Shown: positions 56,170-64,000 of the stretch, piece after piece
Layout of the letters: the number at the start of each line of letters is the position of its first letter
Numbering within the stretch: position 1 is the stretch's first letter
NCBI GenBank assembly: GCA_020633075.1
Contig: JACKEI010000002.1
Location: 434,001-498,000 of the forward strand
Direction: 5' to 3'
Source: Sandaracinaceae bacterium
GTDB taxonomy: Bacteria > Myxococcota_A > Polyangia > Polyangiales > Houyiibacteriaceae
DNA length: 64,000 bases
Translations under genes and position numbers: made by a program
Notes under the pieces: model-generated
The model's database searches: none
Told to the model about the DNA's origin: nothing
Seen by the model: only the letters and a program-made list of their open reading frames with translations

Positions 56170-58439
56170 GCGAGGACATCGCCGGCTACGTCGACGTGGT
56201 GCTGCCCGTGCCGCTGCGGCGCGCCTTCACGTACGCGGTGCCCCGCTCGCTCGCCGGGCGCATCGGGCGAGGGGCGCGCGTGGCCGTTCCGTTCGCGCGT
56301 CGCAAGGCGGTGGGCATCGTGGTGGGCGAGCGTGACGCGCCCCCCGAGGGCGTCACGCGCATCATGCGGGTCGCGGGGCTCCTGGAAGAGGAGCCGCTGT
56401 TCACGGAGGAGCTGCTGGCCTTCCTCGAGGAGGCCGCCCGCTACTACATGCACCCGCTCGGCGAGGTCCTGCGCGCCGCCGCGCCCGCCCTGCCGCGCGG
56501 CGCCCTCGCGCGGCTGCGCAAGGACGGCTTTCTGGCTGGGGCCGACGCGCTGAAGGGGGCCGCGGTGCGCGTGCGTGAGGAGGTCTTCGTGCGCGCGACG
56601 GAGCAGCCGCGCGAGGGGCGCTTCGGCGTCGCGCAGGCGCGCGTGTTGGCGCTGGTGGACGCGCGCGCCGAGGTCAGCTTGAGCGAGCTGCGCGTGCACG
56701 TGAAGACGGCCCGCGGGGTGGTCGCCAAGCTCACGGAGCGAGGCCTGCTGGTGTGCGAGACGCGCGAGGTGCTGGCCGACCGCTTCTTGGCGGCGACGCC
56801 CGTGATCGAGGCGCCGCCCGTCGCGACGGCCGCGCAGCAGCACGCCACGGACACCATGGTGGCGGCGCTGAGCGGGCCCGAGCGGCCCTTCTTGCTGCAC
56901 GGCGTGACGGGCTCCGGCAAGACCGAGGTGTATCTGCGGGTCATGGACGCGGCGCGCGCCCTCGGGCGTGGCGGGCTCCTGTTGGTCCCCGAGATCGCGC
57001 TCACGCCGCAGCTGGTGGGGCGCTTCCGGGCGCGCTTCGGGAACGAGATCGCGGTCCTGCACAGCGGGCTCGGCGAGAAGGAACGGGACGACTACTGGCG
57101 CGCGCTCCGGCGTGGGGACCTGCGCATCGCGGTCGGGGCGCGCAGCGCGCTCTTCGCGCCCATCCGGGACCTCGGCGTGATCGTCGTCGACGAGGAGCAC
57201 GACCCTTCCTTCAAACAAGAAGAGGGCTTTCGCTACCACGCGCGCGACATGGCGGTGCTGCGCGCGCACCGGGCCTCGGCGGTGTGCATCCTCGGCAGCG
57301 CCACCCCCAGCCTGGAGTCGTTCCGGCACGCGCGCGAGGGACGCTTCGAGCTCATCAGCCTGCCGCAGCGGGCCACGGGGCAGGTCATGCCGAAGGTGGA
57401 GCTGGTGGATCTCCGGCGCCTCAAGGCCACGACTCCGGCCCAGCGCTACGTGTCGGAGCCGTTGCTGCGAGCCCTGCGCGCGTGTCTCGCCGACAAGGGG
57501 CAGGCCATCCTCTTTCTCAACCGCCGTGGCTACTCGCCCACCATGCAGTGCAAGGGCTGCGAGGAGCTGGCGGGCTGCCCGGCCTGCAGCGTGCCGCTCA
57601 CGGAGCACCGCCGTGAGGGCGCCCTGCGCTGCCACTACTGCGACTACAGCGAGCCGCTGAGCGCTCCCTGCCGCAGCTGTGGGGCGGGCGAGCGCGTGCC
57701 CCTCGGCCTTGGCACCGAGAAGCTCGAGGACGAGCTGGCGGATCTGCTCGCGCCCGCCAAGGTCGCGCGCCTGGACCGCGACACGGCCAGCGGCGAGGGC
57801 GTGGAGCAGGTGCTGGACCGCGTCCGCTCGGGCGACATCGACGTGCTGGTCGGGACGCAGATGGTCACGAAGGGGCACGACATCGAGAACGTCACCCTGG
57901 TGGGCGTGCTGCTCGCCGACCAGAGCCTGGCCTTTCCAGACTTCCGCGGCTCCGAGCGCACCTTCCAGCTCATGGCGCAGGTGGCCGGTCGCGCCGGACG
58001 CGGCGCGCGGCCCGGTCGTGTCTTGGTGCAGACCTACCAGCCGGAACATCACGCCATCGCCGCGGCCGCACGACACGACTACGAGGCGTTCTACACGGCG
58101 GAGCTCGAGCAGCGCCGCGAGCTGGGCTACTCCCCCTTCGGGCGCATGGTGGCCGTGCGCATCGACGCGCCAGAAGACGACGGCGCCAGGAAGGTGGCCG
58201 AGGCCCTCGCGGCCGAGGCGCGTCGTCACCCAGCGCTACAGGATCGTCGCGTGCAGCTGCAGGGCCCCGCGCCTGCGCCGCTGGCCAAGGTGCGCTCGCG
58301 CTACCGCTACCGCTTCCTGCTGCGGGGGGACGACCGCCGCGCGCTGCGTGAGGTCGCGCTGCTGGTGCTGGCGGCCATCGAGCGCGGCGTCGGCACGGCA
58401 CGCGCCACGGTGGACATCGACCCCGTGTCCATGATGTGA
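56166..58439 (+). CDS. priA: primosomal helicase PriA
   Basis: Replication-restart helicase of 757 residues that reloads the replisome at stalled forks. The N-terminal DNA-binding domain is followed by the helicase core: Walker A LLHGVTGSGKTEVYL (near 243-257), DEEHD (DExH box), GSATPSLESF, and a second lobe with VGTQMVTKGHDIENV and AQVAGRAGR. Between the lobes is a zinc-binding Cys cluster (CKGCEELAGCPAC, later CHYCDY and CRSCGAG). GTG 56166 begins SEDIAGYVDVVLP and overlaps the type III export gene. Confidence 0.97.
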   Translation: MSEDIAGYVDVVLPVPLRRAFTYAVPRSLAGRIGRGARVAVPFARRKAVGIVVGERDAPPEGVTRIMRVAGLLEEEPLFTEELLAFLEEAARYYMHPLGEVLRAAAPALPRGALARLRKDGFLAGADALKGAAVRVREEVFVRATEQPREGRFGVAQARVLALVDARAEVSLSELRVHVKTARGVVAKLTERGLLVCETREVLADRFLAATPVIEAPPVATAAQQHATDTMVAALSGPERPFLLHGVTGSGKTEVYLRVMDAARALGRGGLLLVPEIALTPQLVGRFRARFGNEIAVLHSGLGEKERDDYWRALRRGDLRIAVGARSALFAPIRDLGVIVVDEEHDPSFKQEEGFRYHARDMAVLRAHRASAVCILGSATPSLESFRHAREGRFELISLPQRATGQVMPKVELVDLRRLKATTPAQRYVSEPLLRALRACLADKGQAILFLNRRGYSPTMQCKGCEELAGCPACSVPLTEHRREGALRCHYCDYSEPLSAPCRSCGAGERVPLGLGTEKLEDELADLLAPAKVARLDRDTASGEGVEQVLDRVRSGDIDVLVGTQMVTKGHDIENVTLVGVLLADQSLAFPDFRGSERTFQLMAQVAGRAGRGARPGRVLVQTYQPEHHAIAAAARHDYEAFYTAELEQRRELGYSPFGRMVAVRIDAPEDDGARKVAEALAAEARRHPALQDRRVQLQGPAPAPLAKVRSRYRYRFLLRGDDRRALREVALLVLAAIERGVGTARATVDIDPVSMM

Positions 58440-58462
58440 CGCGCGCTCGCTCTCGGCAGGCG

Positions 58463-58801
58463 CTATCCCCAGAGGCTCTCGAGCCAGCCGATCAGCGTCT
58501 CTTCTTCGGCGCTGACCTCGTCGCCCGCCGCGACCTTCCGCATGAAGTCCAGGATCACGGTGCGGGCGGCGGGGCGGGTGACCTTCGCGGCGCAGGCGCG
58601 GATGTCTGCGTCGCGCGGGCAGGCCTGAGCGGAGTCCGAGATCACGCGCCACATCGCCGCGGCGCCTCCGAGGTGCTCTTCACCCAGCTGGTTCACGGTC
58701 TCTTCCTCGGCCTCGGTGAAGTCACCGTCCGAGCGAATGACGAGGCGCAGGAGGCCTCCGAGGGCAATGCGTTCGTCGGGCGCGAGATCGTTGATCGTCA
58801 T
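58463..58801 (-). CDS. TerB-like small protein
   Basis: Protein of 112 residues made of helices with an acidic pattern, IRSDGDFTEAEEETVNQLGEE near the start and GDEVSAEEETLIGWLESLWG at the end. This fits the TerB (tellurite resistance B-like) fold, where acidic loops may bind metal. It is alone in front of the pseudokinase gene on the same strand. Function is not assigned. It is convergent with priA, 23 bases apart. Confidence 0.7.
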   Translation of the reverse strand: MTINDLAPDERIALGGLLRLVIRSDGDFTEAEEETVNQLGEEHLGGAAAMWRVISDSAQACPRDADIRACAAKVTRPAARTVILDFMRKVAAGDEVSAEEETLIGWLESLWG

Positions 58802-58852
58802 GGCGTCGCACGCTAGCAGCGCGCGGCCTTCCTGTCTCGGCAGAGTGTCGCG

Positions 58853-60151
58853 TCAGGGAGCCGGCGCGGGCGCCTGGGGAGCCGCTGGCGACGGGGCCGC
58901 GGTAGGGGCGACCGGAGCCGGTGGAGCGCTGGTCTCGAGCCAGACCCACCCCAGGCCCAGCAAGATGATCACCAAGCACAACGCCGCCGCCGTCCACCAC
59001 AGGCTCTCGTTGCTGCCGCTCTTCACGCGCGGCACGGCCGCGGGCGGGATGGTGGGCACGCCGGGCGCGCCGGTGATGGTGGGGGGCGTGGCCATCCCGG
59101 GGCCCATCATGATGCGGACGGGCGCGGACGAGTGGGCCATGGACGGCGAGTGCGAGCCGCGGAGGATTCCGGGGGGCGGCGCCGAGGGGGCGCGCGGTGG
59201 GGGGCGCGACGAGCGCCGGGCCGGCAGCACGGGCGCCGTGTCCGCCGCAGCGTTGAGCTGCGAGACGGGGATGTTGCCGACGACCGAGTACTCCATCCAG
59301 AGCGGGATGTCCTGCGTGTGCGGGCTCATCTTGGACGAGATGACGTCCAGCCAGTCCAGGGCGGCCAGCATGCCGGCCGCATCGGAGTAGCGCTCCGCCG
59401 GGTCGCGCGCCGTCGCGCGTCGGATGACGTCCGGCATCTGCGGGATGTCCGAGAAGCCGTCGCGTGAGTCGTAGCCCTCGGGCGGGCGACCGATGACCAT
59501 GTGGTGCATGAGCACCCCCATGGAGTACAGGTCCGAGCGGGACGAGGCCCGCTGCCCGCGCGCGACCTCGGGCGGCAGGTAGTCCAGGGCGAACGCACCC
59601 GACAGGGGGTTGCTCTTCTCGGTGACGCCGTGCTCTTGCAGCAGGGGCGCGAGGCCCACACCGATGATGCGGATGATGGGCGACTTCATGTCGCCGCCGC
59701 GCGTGACGATGATGTTCTCGGGCGTCACGTCGCCGTGCACGATGGACGCGTGATGGCAGTGCACGAGGCCACGTAGGACCTGGTCGGCCACCTTGAGCAG
59801 CGGGACGGAGGGCAACGGGCCCTTCACCAGCGCCGTGCTGATGGGCTTGCCCTCTTCCCAGCCGAGCTCCAGCAGCGGGATGTCCTCTACGATCTTCCAC
59901 CCCGTCACCGGCAGGATGGTGGGCACGCTGAGGAGCATGAGGGACTCGGCCAAGGCGACGAACGCGTCCTTGGCGGGCCCGCTCGCGAAGAGGGAGGGCA
60001 GGGCGCAGAGGATCATGCGCTCGCCGTCGCGCTCGGCCTCGAGGTACTCCACGGCGTCCCCGCCCCACGACAGGGTGCGGTGGATGACGTAGTGGTCCGC
60101 CAGCTGCATTGCCAGCAGGTCCTCCATCTCGAGCGTCTGGTCGTTGTTCAC
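58853..60151 (-). CDS. membrane-anchored serine/threonine pseudokinase
   Basis: Protein of 432 residues with a protein-kinase fold (about 18-275) but key residues missing. Beta-3 reads MILCALP (46-52), without the Lys. The catalytic loop keeps HGD and Asn (IVHGDVTPENI, 137-147). The DFG position is GVG (164-166), lacking the metal-binding Asp. YLPPEVARGQ and SDLYSMGVLM follow. A Pro/Ser linker with basic runs leads to one membrane helix (about 385-405) and a Pro/Ala tail. It is likely a scaffold or regulator rather than an active kinase. Start GTG 60151 is favoured over a longer Arg-rich leader. Confidence 0.85.
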   Translation of the reverse strand: MNNDQTLEMEDLLAMQLADHYVIHRTLSWGGDAVEYLEAERDGERMILCALPSLFASGPAKDAFVALAESLMLLSVPTILPVTGWKIVEDIPLLELGWEEGKPISTALVKGPLPSVPLLKVADQVLRGLVHCHHASIVHGDVTPENIIVTRGGDMKSPIIRIIGVGLAPLLQEHGVTEKSNPLSGAFALDYLPPEVARGQRASSRSDLYSMGVLMHHMVIGRPPEGYDSRDGFSDIPQMPDVIRRATARDPAERYSDAAGMLAALDWLDVISSKMSPHTQDIPLWMEYSVVGNIPVSQLNAAADTAPVLPARRSSRPPPRAPSAPPPGILRGSHSPSMAHSSAPVRIMMGPGMATPPTITGAPGVPTIPPAAVPRVKSGSNESLWWTAAALCLVIILLGLGWVWLETSAPPAPVAPTAAPSPAAPQAPAPAP

Positions 60152-60201
60152 AGCGGCGGAGCTTATCAGGTTAGTCGCGCGATTCACGCGGCAACGGCCG
60201 C

Positions 60202-61731
60202 TTAGCCGCGGCTCTCGCGCAGCCACTCGCCGAAGCGCTCGCCGATCATCAGGCTGGGCAAGTGGATGTTGCCGCTCGGCACTGTGGGCATGAGGCTTGC
60301 GTCGGCGATGGTCAGCGCCTCGACCCCGCGCACGCGGCCACGCCCGTCCGTCACGGCCCAGGGGTCGTCGTCGGCTCCCATGGGCGCGGTTCCGCAGGGG
60401 TGATAGCCGCTGCCGCACTGCCGGCGGGCGATCTCCCGGAACCGCGCCCGGCTGCCGAGCCCGCGCTCGGCCGGGAGCAGCAGCGTCGCCAGCTCGCGCA
60501 TGGGTCGCGTGGTGGACAGCAGCCAGGCGAGCTCCAGCGCTTCGGCCGCCTGCTCGAGATCGTCCGGGTGCGAGAGCGCCCGCACCTCGATGACTGGCTT
60601 CTGATGCGCCAGCGCCGTGGGAAACCGCAACAGCCCGTGCCCCTTGGGTTTGCCCACAGCGGCCATGATGCTGAGCGCCGGCAGGTCGCCGATGGGCAGG
60701 GGCAGCGCGGAGCCCGGCTGGAGCTGCATGTCGTTGAGGCGGGCGCTGCCCTCCGCCGAGTAGCGCAGGTGAGTCTGCACCAGCGGGTCGCCCGCGTTCG
60801 CGACCCCCGCGCGCGGCAGGTAGAACATGGCGACGCCCGGGTGGTCCAGCAGCCGCGCGGCCACGCCCGGGACGTCTGCGACCCGCTCCACACCCAGGCG
60901 CGCGAGCTCCGCGCGCGGTCCGATGCCCGAGCGCAGCAGGATACCGGGCGTGGCGATGGCGCCCGCGGCCAGCACGACGCGCCCCGCCGTGATCACCGTG
61001 CGCTCACCGCGCATGACCACTTCCACGCCGGTCGCGCGGTTTCCAGCGAAGAGCACGCGCACCACGTGGACTCCGGGTTGGATGCGCAGGCCGGGCCGCG
61101 CGCGCACCTCGGCGGTGAGGTAGCAGCGCGCCGCGCTCATCCGGGCACCGTCCACCTTGTTCATGGGGTGCGGGGCGTAGCCTGTCGTGTCCGGCCGATT
61201 CGCGTCTGGGTTGGCCGTGAAGCCGAGCTCGTCGCAGGCCGCCAGGAAGGCCGCCTGCCAGGGGACCAGCTCGGCCGGCGGGTGGCGTCGGATCGGGACG
61301 GGGCCCGCTCGTCCGTGGTGCTCGTCGGCGATGTCGAGATCGCGCTCCAGTCGCAAGAACGCTGGGCGGCATTGCTCCCAGCTCCAGTCCGGCAGCCCCC
61401 GCGCGGCCCACTCGTCGAAGTCGTAGGGCATGCCCCGCAAGGCGATGCACGTGTTCACGGCGCTCGAGCCCCCGACCACGCGGCCGCGCGGGAAGGCCAT
61501 CGGACGGGCGCGCGGCGTCGGGGCCATCGCGTAGCCCCAGTCGTGCGCGCGCATGGAGTTGCGCGAGCCGTCCATGAGGTCGCCAGGGAGCGCACTGCCT
61601 GGTGCGTAGTCGGGGCCGGCCTCCAGCAGCAGGACGTCGTGCGAGGCGTCCTCGGTCACGCGCGCCGCGATCACGCTGCCGGCGGCGCCCGCGCCCACAA
61701 TCAGCGTGTCCGCGTGTTGGGTTGGTGGCAT
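60202..61731 (-). CDS. GMC family oxidoreductase (choline dehydrogenase type)
   Basis: FAD-dependent alcohol dehydrogenase or oxidase of 509 residues. The FAD motif is TLIVGAGAAGSVIAARVTE (about 9-27), the signature FPRGRVVGGSSAVNTCIALRG (about 79-99), then GAIATPGILLRSGIGP (second GMC signature, about 257-272). The C-terminus carries the catalytic His in GYHPCGTAPMG (near 448) and Asn in PSGNIHLPSLMIGERF. It differs in type from the GMC protein at 28955-30505 and lacks a small partner. It is followed by the pseudokinase gene, 50 bases away. Confidence 0.93.
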   Translation of the reverse strand: MPPTQHADTLIVGAGAAGSVIAARVTEDASHDVLLLEAGPDYAPGSALPGDLMDGSRNSMRAHDWGYAMAPTPRARPMAFPRGRVVGGSSAVNTCIALRGMPYDFDEWAARGLPDWSWEQCRPAFLRLERDLDIADEHHGRAGPVPIRRHPPAELVPWQAAFLAACDELGFTANPDANRPDTTGYAPHPMNKVDGARMSAARCYLTAEVRARPGLRIQPGVHVVRVLFAGNRATGVEVVMRGERTVITAGRVVLAAGAIATPGILLRSGIGPRAELARLGVERVADVPGVAARLLDHPGVAMFYLPRAGVANAGDPLVQTHLRYSAEGSARLNDMQLQPGSALPLPIGDLPALSIMAAVGKPKGHGLLRFPTALAHQKPVIEVRALSHPDDLEQAAEALELAWLLSTTRPMRELATLLLPAERGLGSRARFREIARRQCGSGYHPCGTAPMGADDDPWAVTDGRGRVRGVEALTIADASLMPTVPSGNIHLPSLMIGERFGEWLRESRG

Positions 61732-61763
61732 GGGCGAGCGCGCGGTGGTTGCGCGAGGTCGGG

Positions 61764-62018
61764 TCAGCGCTTCTGTGGGGCGTCGTCGCCCTCGAGAGCT
61801 TCGCCGGCGCTGGGGTCCACCCAGTCGTCTTCGGCCGCGTCCTCCTCCGCTTCTTCGTCCGCGTTCAGCCCGAGCACCTCGGCGAACTCCGTGTCTTCGA
61901 CGGCCGGATCTTCCGGTGTCGGGTAGTCCGGCGCGGGGGACGGAGAACCACAGCCCACCGCCGCGAGGGCGAACAACAGCGTGGCGACGCGGAGGAACGG
62001 GGCGTAGATGGAGGACAT
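61764..62018 (-). CDS. small acidic lipoprotein
   Basis: Protein of 84 residues with a signal peptide and lipobox (LAAVGC, Cys24), then a mature part that is almost entirely Asp, Glu, Pro and Ala (ADEEAEEDAAEDDWVDPSAGE). Such tails are unstructured, may bind cations, and are common in myxobacterial envelope proteins. ATG 62018 is used, since an upstream ATG 62054 gives no signal. It is 32 bases upstream of the GMC gene on the same strand and may be cotranscribed. Confidence 0.65.
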   Translation of the reverse strand: MSSIYAPFLRVATLLFALAAVGCGSPSPAPDYPTPEDPAVEDTEFAEVLGLNADEEAEEDAAEDDWVDPSAGEALEGDDAPQKR

Positions 62019-62211
62019 GCTGCGGTTAAGCCACGGGTTGGGGGCGGCGCGCAAGCACTGCCTTGCCGAATCGCGCGCTTGGTGGCGTCAATTAGGCACG
62101 GCGTGTCATGTGCACCGGCCCATCCGCGGGCGGTCGCCGTGCTTGACCGCCGAACGCCCCCTGCGGTACTTCCTTTGACGCCTAAACCGGGCTTTTCCGA
62201 GGAGACGCCGA

Positions 62212-63675
62212 ATGAGGCTGAAGATCATCGCAGGTAACGTGTTGTGGGTCATCGCGACGGGCTTGCTCGCCTTCTACGTGGTGCGCAGCAGCATCGTCGA
62301 GCAGGCAGCCACGGACGTCGCCGACGAAACCCAGCGTAATTTCCAGGTACTGCAGCGCTCCTTCCGGCTCGCCGCGGGCGAATTCACGGAGCTCGTGCGA
62401 GGCCGTGCCGCCACTCAAGAGGCCTCGAGCGTGTTCAACGCCAGCGGCACGGACAGCCTGCGCACGCGCGCACACAGCGTCGCGAACAGCGTGGCGTCGT
62501 GGCTGGCGGACCCCGCACGTGGTCTCGGCGGGCGCCCCGAGATCGTCCTCATTACGGACGAGACTGGCCGCGTGCTGGCCCGCGACCTCGATCCGGAGCG
62601 CATGTTCGACCAGCAGCTGACCCAGACCCTCCCGGTGCTGCGAGAGGTCTTGGAGGGGCGCGCCGTGCACACCCTCTGGCGCCAGCGCTCGGACAACAAG
62701 GTGCTGCGCGTCGTTGCGGCGCCAATTCGCAGCGCGGACGGGCGCGTGATCGGCTCCATCATGGTCGGTTACGATCTGTCCAACGGCTTCGCCGAGTCGC
62801 AGGCGTCCGTGCTCGGCCACGGGTCCGTGGGATACGTCGTGGAGGGCGTCTTCTACTCCGCCTCCGGGGAGCTCCCCGTGCTCGAGGCCGCGCTCGCGCA
62901 GGAAGGGCCGTTCAAGGCCGCGGTCACCGAGTCGCTGGGCAGTCGCCAGACCAGCTCGCGCGTGGAGTTCACGGTCAACTCCGAGACCTTCCTCGGCATC
63001 TCGGGCCCGCTGCCGGGCGTGGACTCGATCCCCGCCGCGATGGTCTCGGTGGTGAACGCCAGCTCTCGCCTCGAGCGCGCCTCGGCCGCCAACATCGTCG
63101 TGCTCCTCACGCTCGTGGCCGCCCTGGGCGTCTTCATCTACAGCTTCCTCATCGGCACCAGCCTGCTGCAGCCCCTGGAGGCCATCGAAGACGGCGTGCT
63201 CAAGGTCATCAACGGTCGCACCGACTACCGCATCGACATCGCGGACGGTGAGTTCGGCGGCCTCGCCTACCGCATCAACCAGCTCATCAACATGCTCACC
63301 GGTGTGGAGGAGTCGGACGAAGAGGGGCACACCACCAGCAGCGGCACGTGGGGCGGGCAGACCGAGGGCGTGGCGGGCGCGACGGCGCCCACGGAAGCGG
63401 TCGCGGGGGAGTCCGCGGACGGAAGCGACGCCAACCTGGCCGCGCAGCTCGCTGCCGAGCCCGCCGCGCAGTACTACCAGCGCGTGTACAACGAGTACAT
63501 CGCAGCCAAGCAGGCGGCGGGTGAGGACGTGAGCAACATCGCGGCCGACCGCTTCATCGAGCGCCTGAAGGGTCAGGAGACCAGCATGGCGCAAAAGAAG
63601 GGCTGCCGGATGGTGCGTTTCCAGGTGCAGGCGGCCGACGGTCAGGTCTCGCTGAAGCCCGTCCTCATCAACTGA
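62212..63675 (+). CDS. Cache-HAMP membrane protein with MXAN_5187-type C-terminal domain
   Basis: Sensor-like protein of 487 residues. Two helices (about 5-25 and 288-312) flank an extracytoplasmic Cache-like domain (RPEIVLITDETGRVLARDLDPERM, GSIMVGYDLSNG) and are followed by a HAMP-like segment (LLQPLEAIEDGVLKVINGRTDYRI, about 317-375). The linker is acidic and Ala/Thr-rich. The end (about 420-487) reads YQRVYNEYIAAKQAAGED and KKGCRMVRFQVQAADGQVSLKPV, the MXAN_5187 C-terminal domain of myxobacteria. No kinase or methyl-accepting domain is present, so the output is unknown. GAGGAG precedes the ATG. Confidence 0.87.
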   Translation: MRLKIIAGNVLWVIATGLLAFYVVRSSIVEQAATDVADETQRNFQVLQRSFRLAAGEFTELVRGRAATQEASSVFNASGTDSLRTRAHSVANSVASWLADPARGLGGRPEIVLITDETGRVLARDLDPERMFDQQLTQTLPVLREVLEGRAVHTLWRQRSDNKVLRVVAAPIRSADGRVIGSIMVGYDLSNGFAESQASVLGHGSVGYVVEGVFYSASGELPVLEAALAQEGPFKAAVTESLGSRQTSSRVEFTVNSETFLGISGPLPGVDSIPAAMVSVVNASSRLERASAANIVVLLTLVAALGVFIYSFLIGTSLLQPLEAIEDGVLKVINGRTDYRIDIADGEFGGLAYRINQLINMLTGVEESDEEGHTTSSGTWGGQTEGVAGATAPTEAVAGESADGSDANLAAQLAAEPAAQYYQRVYNEYIAAKQAAGEDVSNIAADRFIERLKGQETSMAQKKGCRMVRFQVQAADGQVSLKPVLIN

Positions 63676-63728
63676 GCCGAGCACCCGTCGTCACGCTCTC
63701 ACCCGGGCGGCGCGCGCGCCGCTCGGCT
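63675..63728 (+). terminator. large imperfect hairpin after the Cache-HAMP gene
   Basis: AGCCGAGC (63675-63682) pairs with GCTCGGCT (63721-63728), eight perfect bases. Between them is the 16-base self-palindrome GCGGCGCGCGCGCCGC (63707-63722), which overlaps the 3' arm, so only one structure can form at a time. It may end the upstream transcript or act as an attenuator before the HEAT-repeat gene. Confidence 0.4.
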
Positions 63729-63786
63729 TGAGCGCGACCACGTGCCGGGTCATGCTCTCACTCGGCCCTCATCACGAGCGGAACAC

Positions 63787-64000
63787 ATGGGACTCCTGGA
63801 CATTTTCGCCAAGAAGGACAGCCCCGCGGCCATCAAGAAGCACGCGGCCCGGGTTGCCAACAAGCGCTCTCAGACCCCGGATAGATGGGAGTCGATCAAG
63901 GCTCTGCGCGAGGCTGGGGGGCAGGCGGCCGCAGAGGCGCTGCTGCCCCGCTTCGATTACAAGGTCGACCCCAGCATCTCCGACCGAGAGGAGAAGGACT
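63787..64000 (+). CDS. HEAT-repeat domain protein, 5' part
   Basis: Only the first 71 codons are present before the right edge. The start MGLLDIFAKKDSPAAIKKHA continues with ANKRSQTPDRWESIKALREAGGQAAAEALLPRFDYKVDPSISDREEK. This agrees with the start of HEAT-repeat proteins encoded next to MXAN_5187-type genes in myxobacteria. Such proteins are helical scaffolds. ATG 63787 lies 111 bases after the Cache-HAMP stop. Its function is not known. Confidence 0.8.
   Translation, partial: MGLLDIFAKKDSPAAIKKHAARVANKRSQTPDRWESIKALREAGGQAAAEALLPRFDYKVDPSISDREEKD

Noticed and set aside
56094..58229. 711-codon minus-strand frame opposite priA
   Set aside because: PriA has all its motifs in the plus frame; this is its complement frame.

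Overview
The window is a high-GC (roughly 70 per cent by eye), densely packed chromosomal segment of a Myxococcota (delta-proteobacterial) bacterium. The evidence is a giant protein of myxobacterial Cys-rich (DUF4215-type) repeats with a fibro-slime domain, a lipoprotein with an AgmX/PglI-like C-terminus, a sensor-like protein with an MXAN_5187-type C-terminal domain beside a HEAT-repeat gene, several lipoproteins without recognised families, and a eukaryotic-type (pseudo)kinase. I cannot name the genus. No tRNA, rRNA, insertion sequence, integrase, CRISPR array or phage gene was found.

Layout. 1-8.1 kb: partial beta carbonic anhydrase, REC-GGDEF protein, UbiB/ABC1 kinase behind a cluster of TGTCAC repeats, aldolase-dehydrogenase fusion, hotdog thioesterase, TPR lipoprotein, DUF4202 protein. 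8.2-14.9 kb: one 2,224-residue Cys-rich fibro-slime protein. 15-20 kb: TetR regulator with two upstream operator-like sites, cupin and lipoprotein pair, AAA ATPase, and a compact ArsR-SRPBCC-membrane protein-DUF1801 operon with a palindromic operator inside what looks like a leaderless promoter. 20-28.4 kb: smc and a run of minus-strand genes (AgmX-type lipoprotein, membrane-anchored metallo-hydrolase, DUF4261 protein). 28.4-32.4 kb: five-gene operon with a FadR-type regulator first, then a conserved hypothetical, a small subunit-like protein, a GMC oxidoreductase and a MOSC protein. 32.4-33.6 kb: a visibly less GC-rich patch holding an orphan exported protein and a decayed gene. 33.6-41.4 kb: Tat-exported protein, sugar-nucleotide epimerase, TPR pair, DUF2254 and DUF2238 membrane proteins. 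41.5-53 kb: acs, then a minus-strand block (AsmA-like/GT51 glycosyltransferase, pyrG, dinB, CapA-like lipoprotein, outer-membrane barrel, GIY-YIG protein, thioesterase). 53.1-64 kb: enoyl-CoA isomerase-like protein, esterase, an orphan type III secretion switch gene coupled to priA, TerB-like protein, membrane-anchored pseudokinase, second GMC oxidoreductase, small lipoprotein, MXAN_5187-type protein and the start of a HEAT-repeat gene.

Many adjacent genes overlap by four bases (ATGA or GTGA), which argues for translational coupling of those pairs. The strongest leads for new biology are the ArsR operon with its overlapping palindrome and leaderless start, the AsmA-like/GT51 fusion, the sctU-priA pair, the membrane-anchored pseudokinase, and the regulator-led GMC oxidoreductase operon. 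Most of the rest is ordinary housekeeping or lineage-specific secreted protein content.
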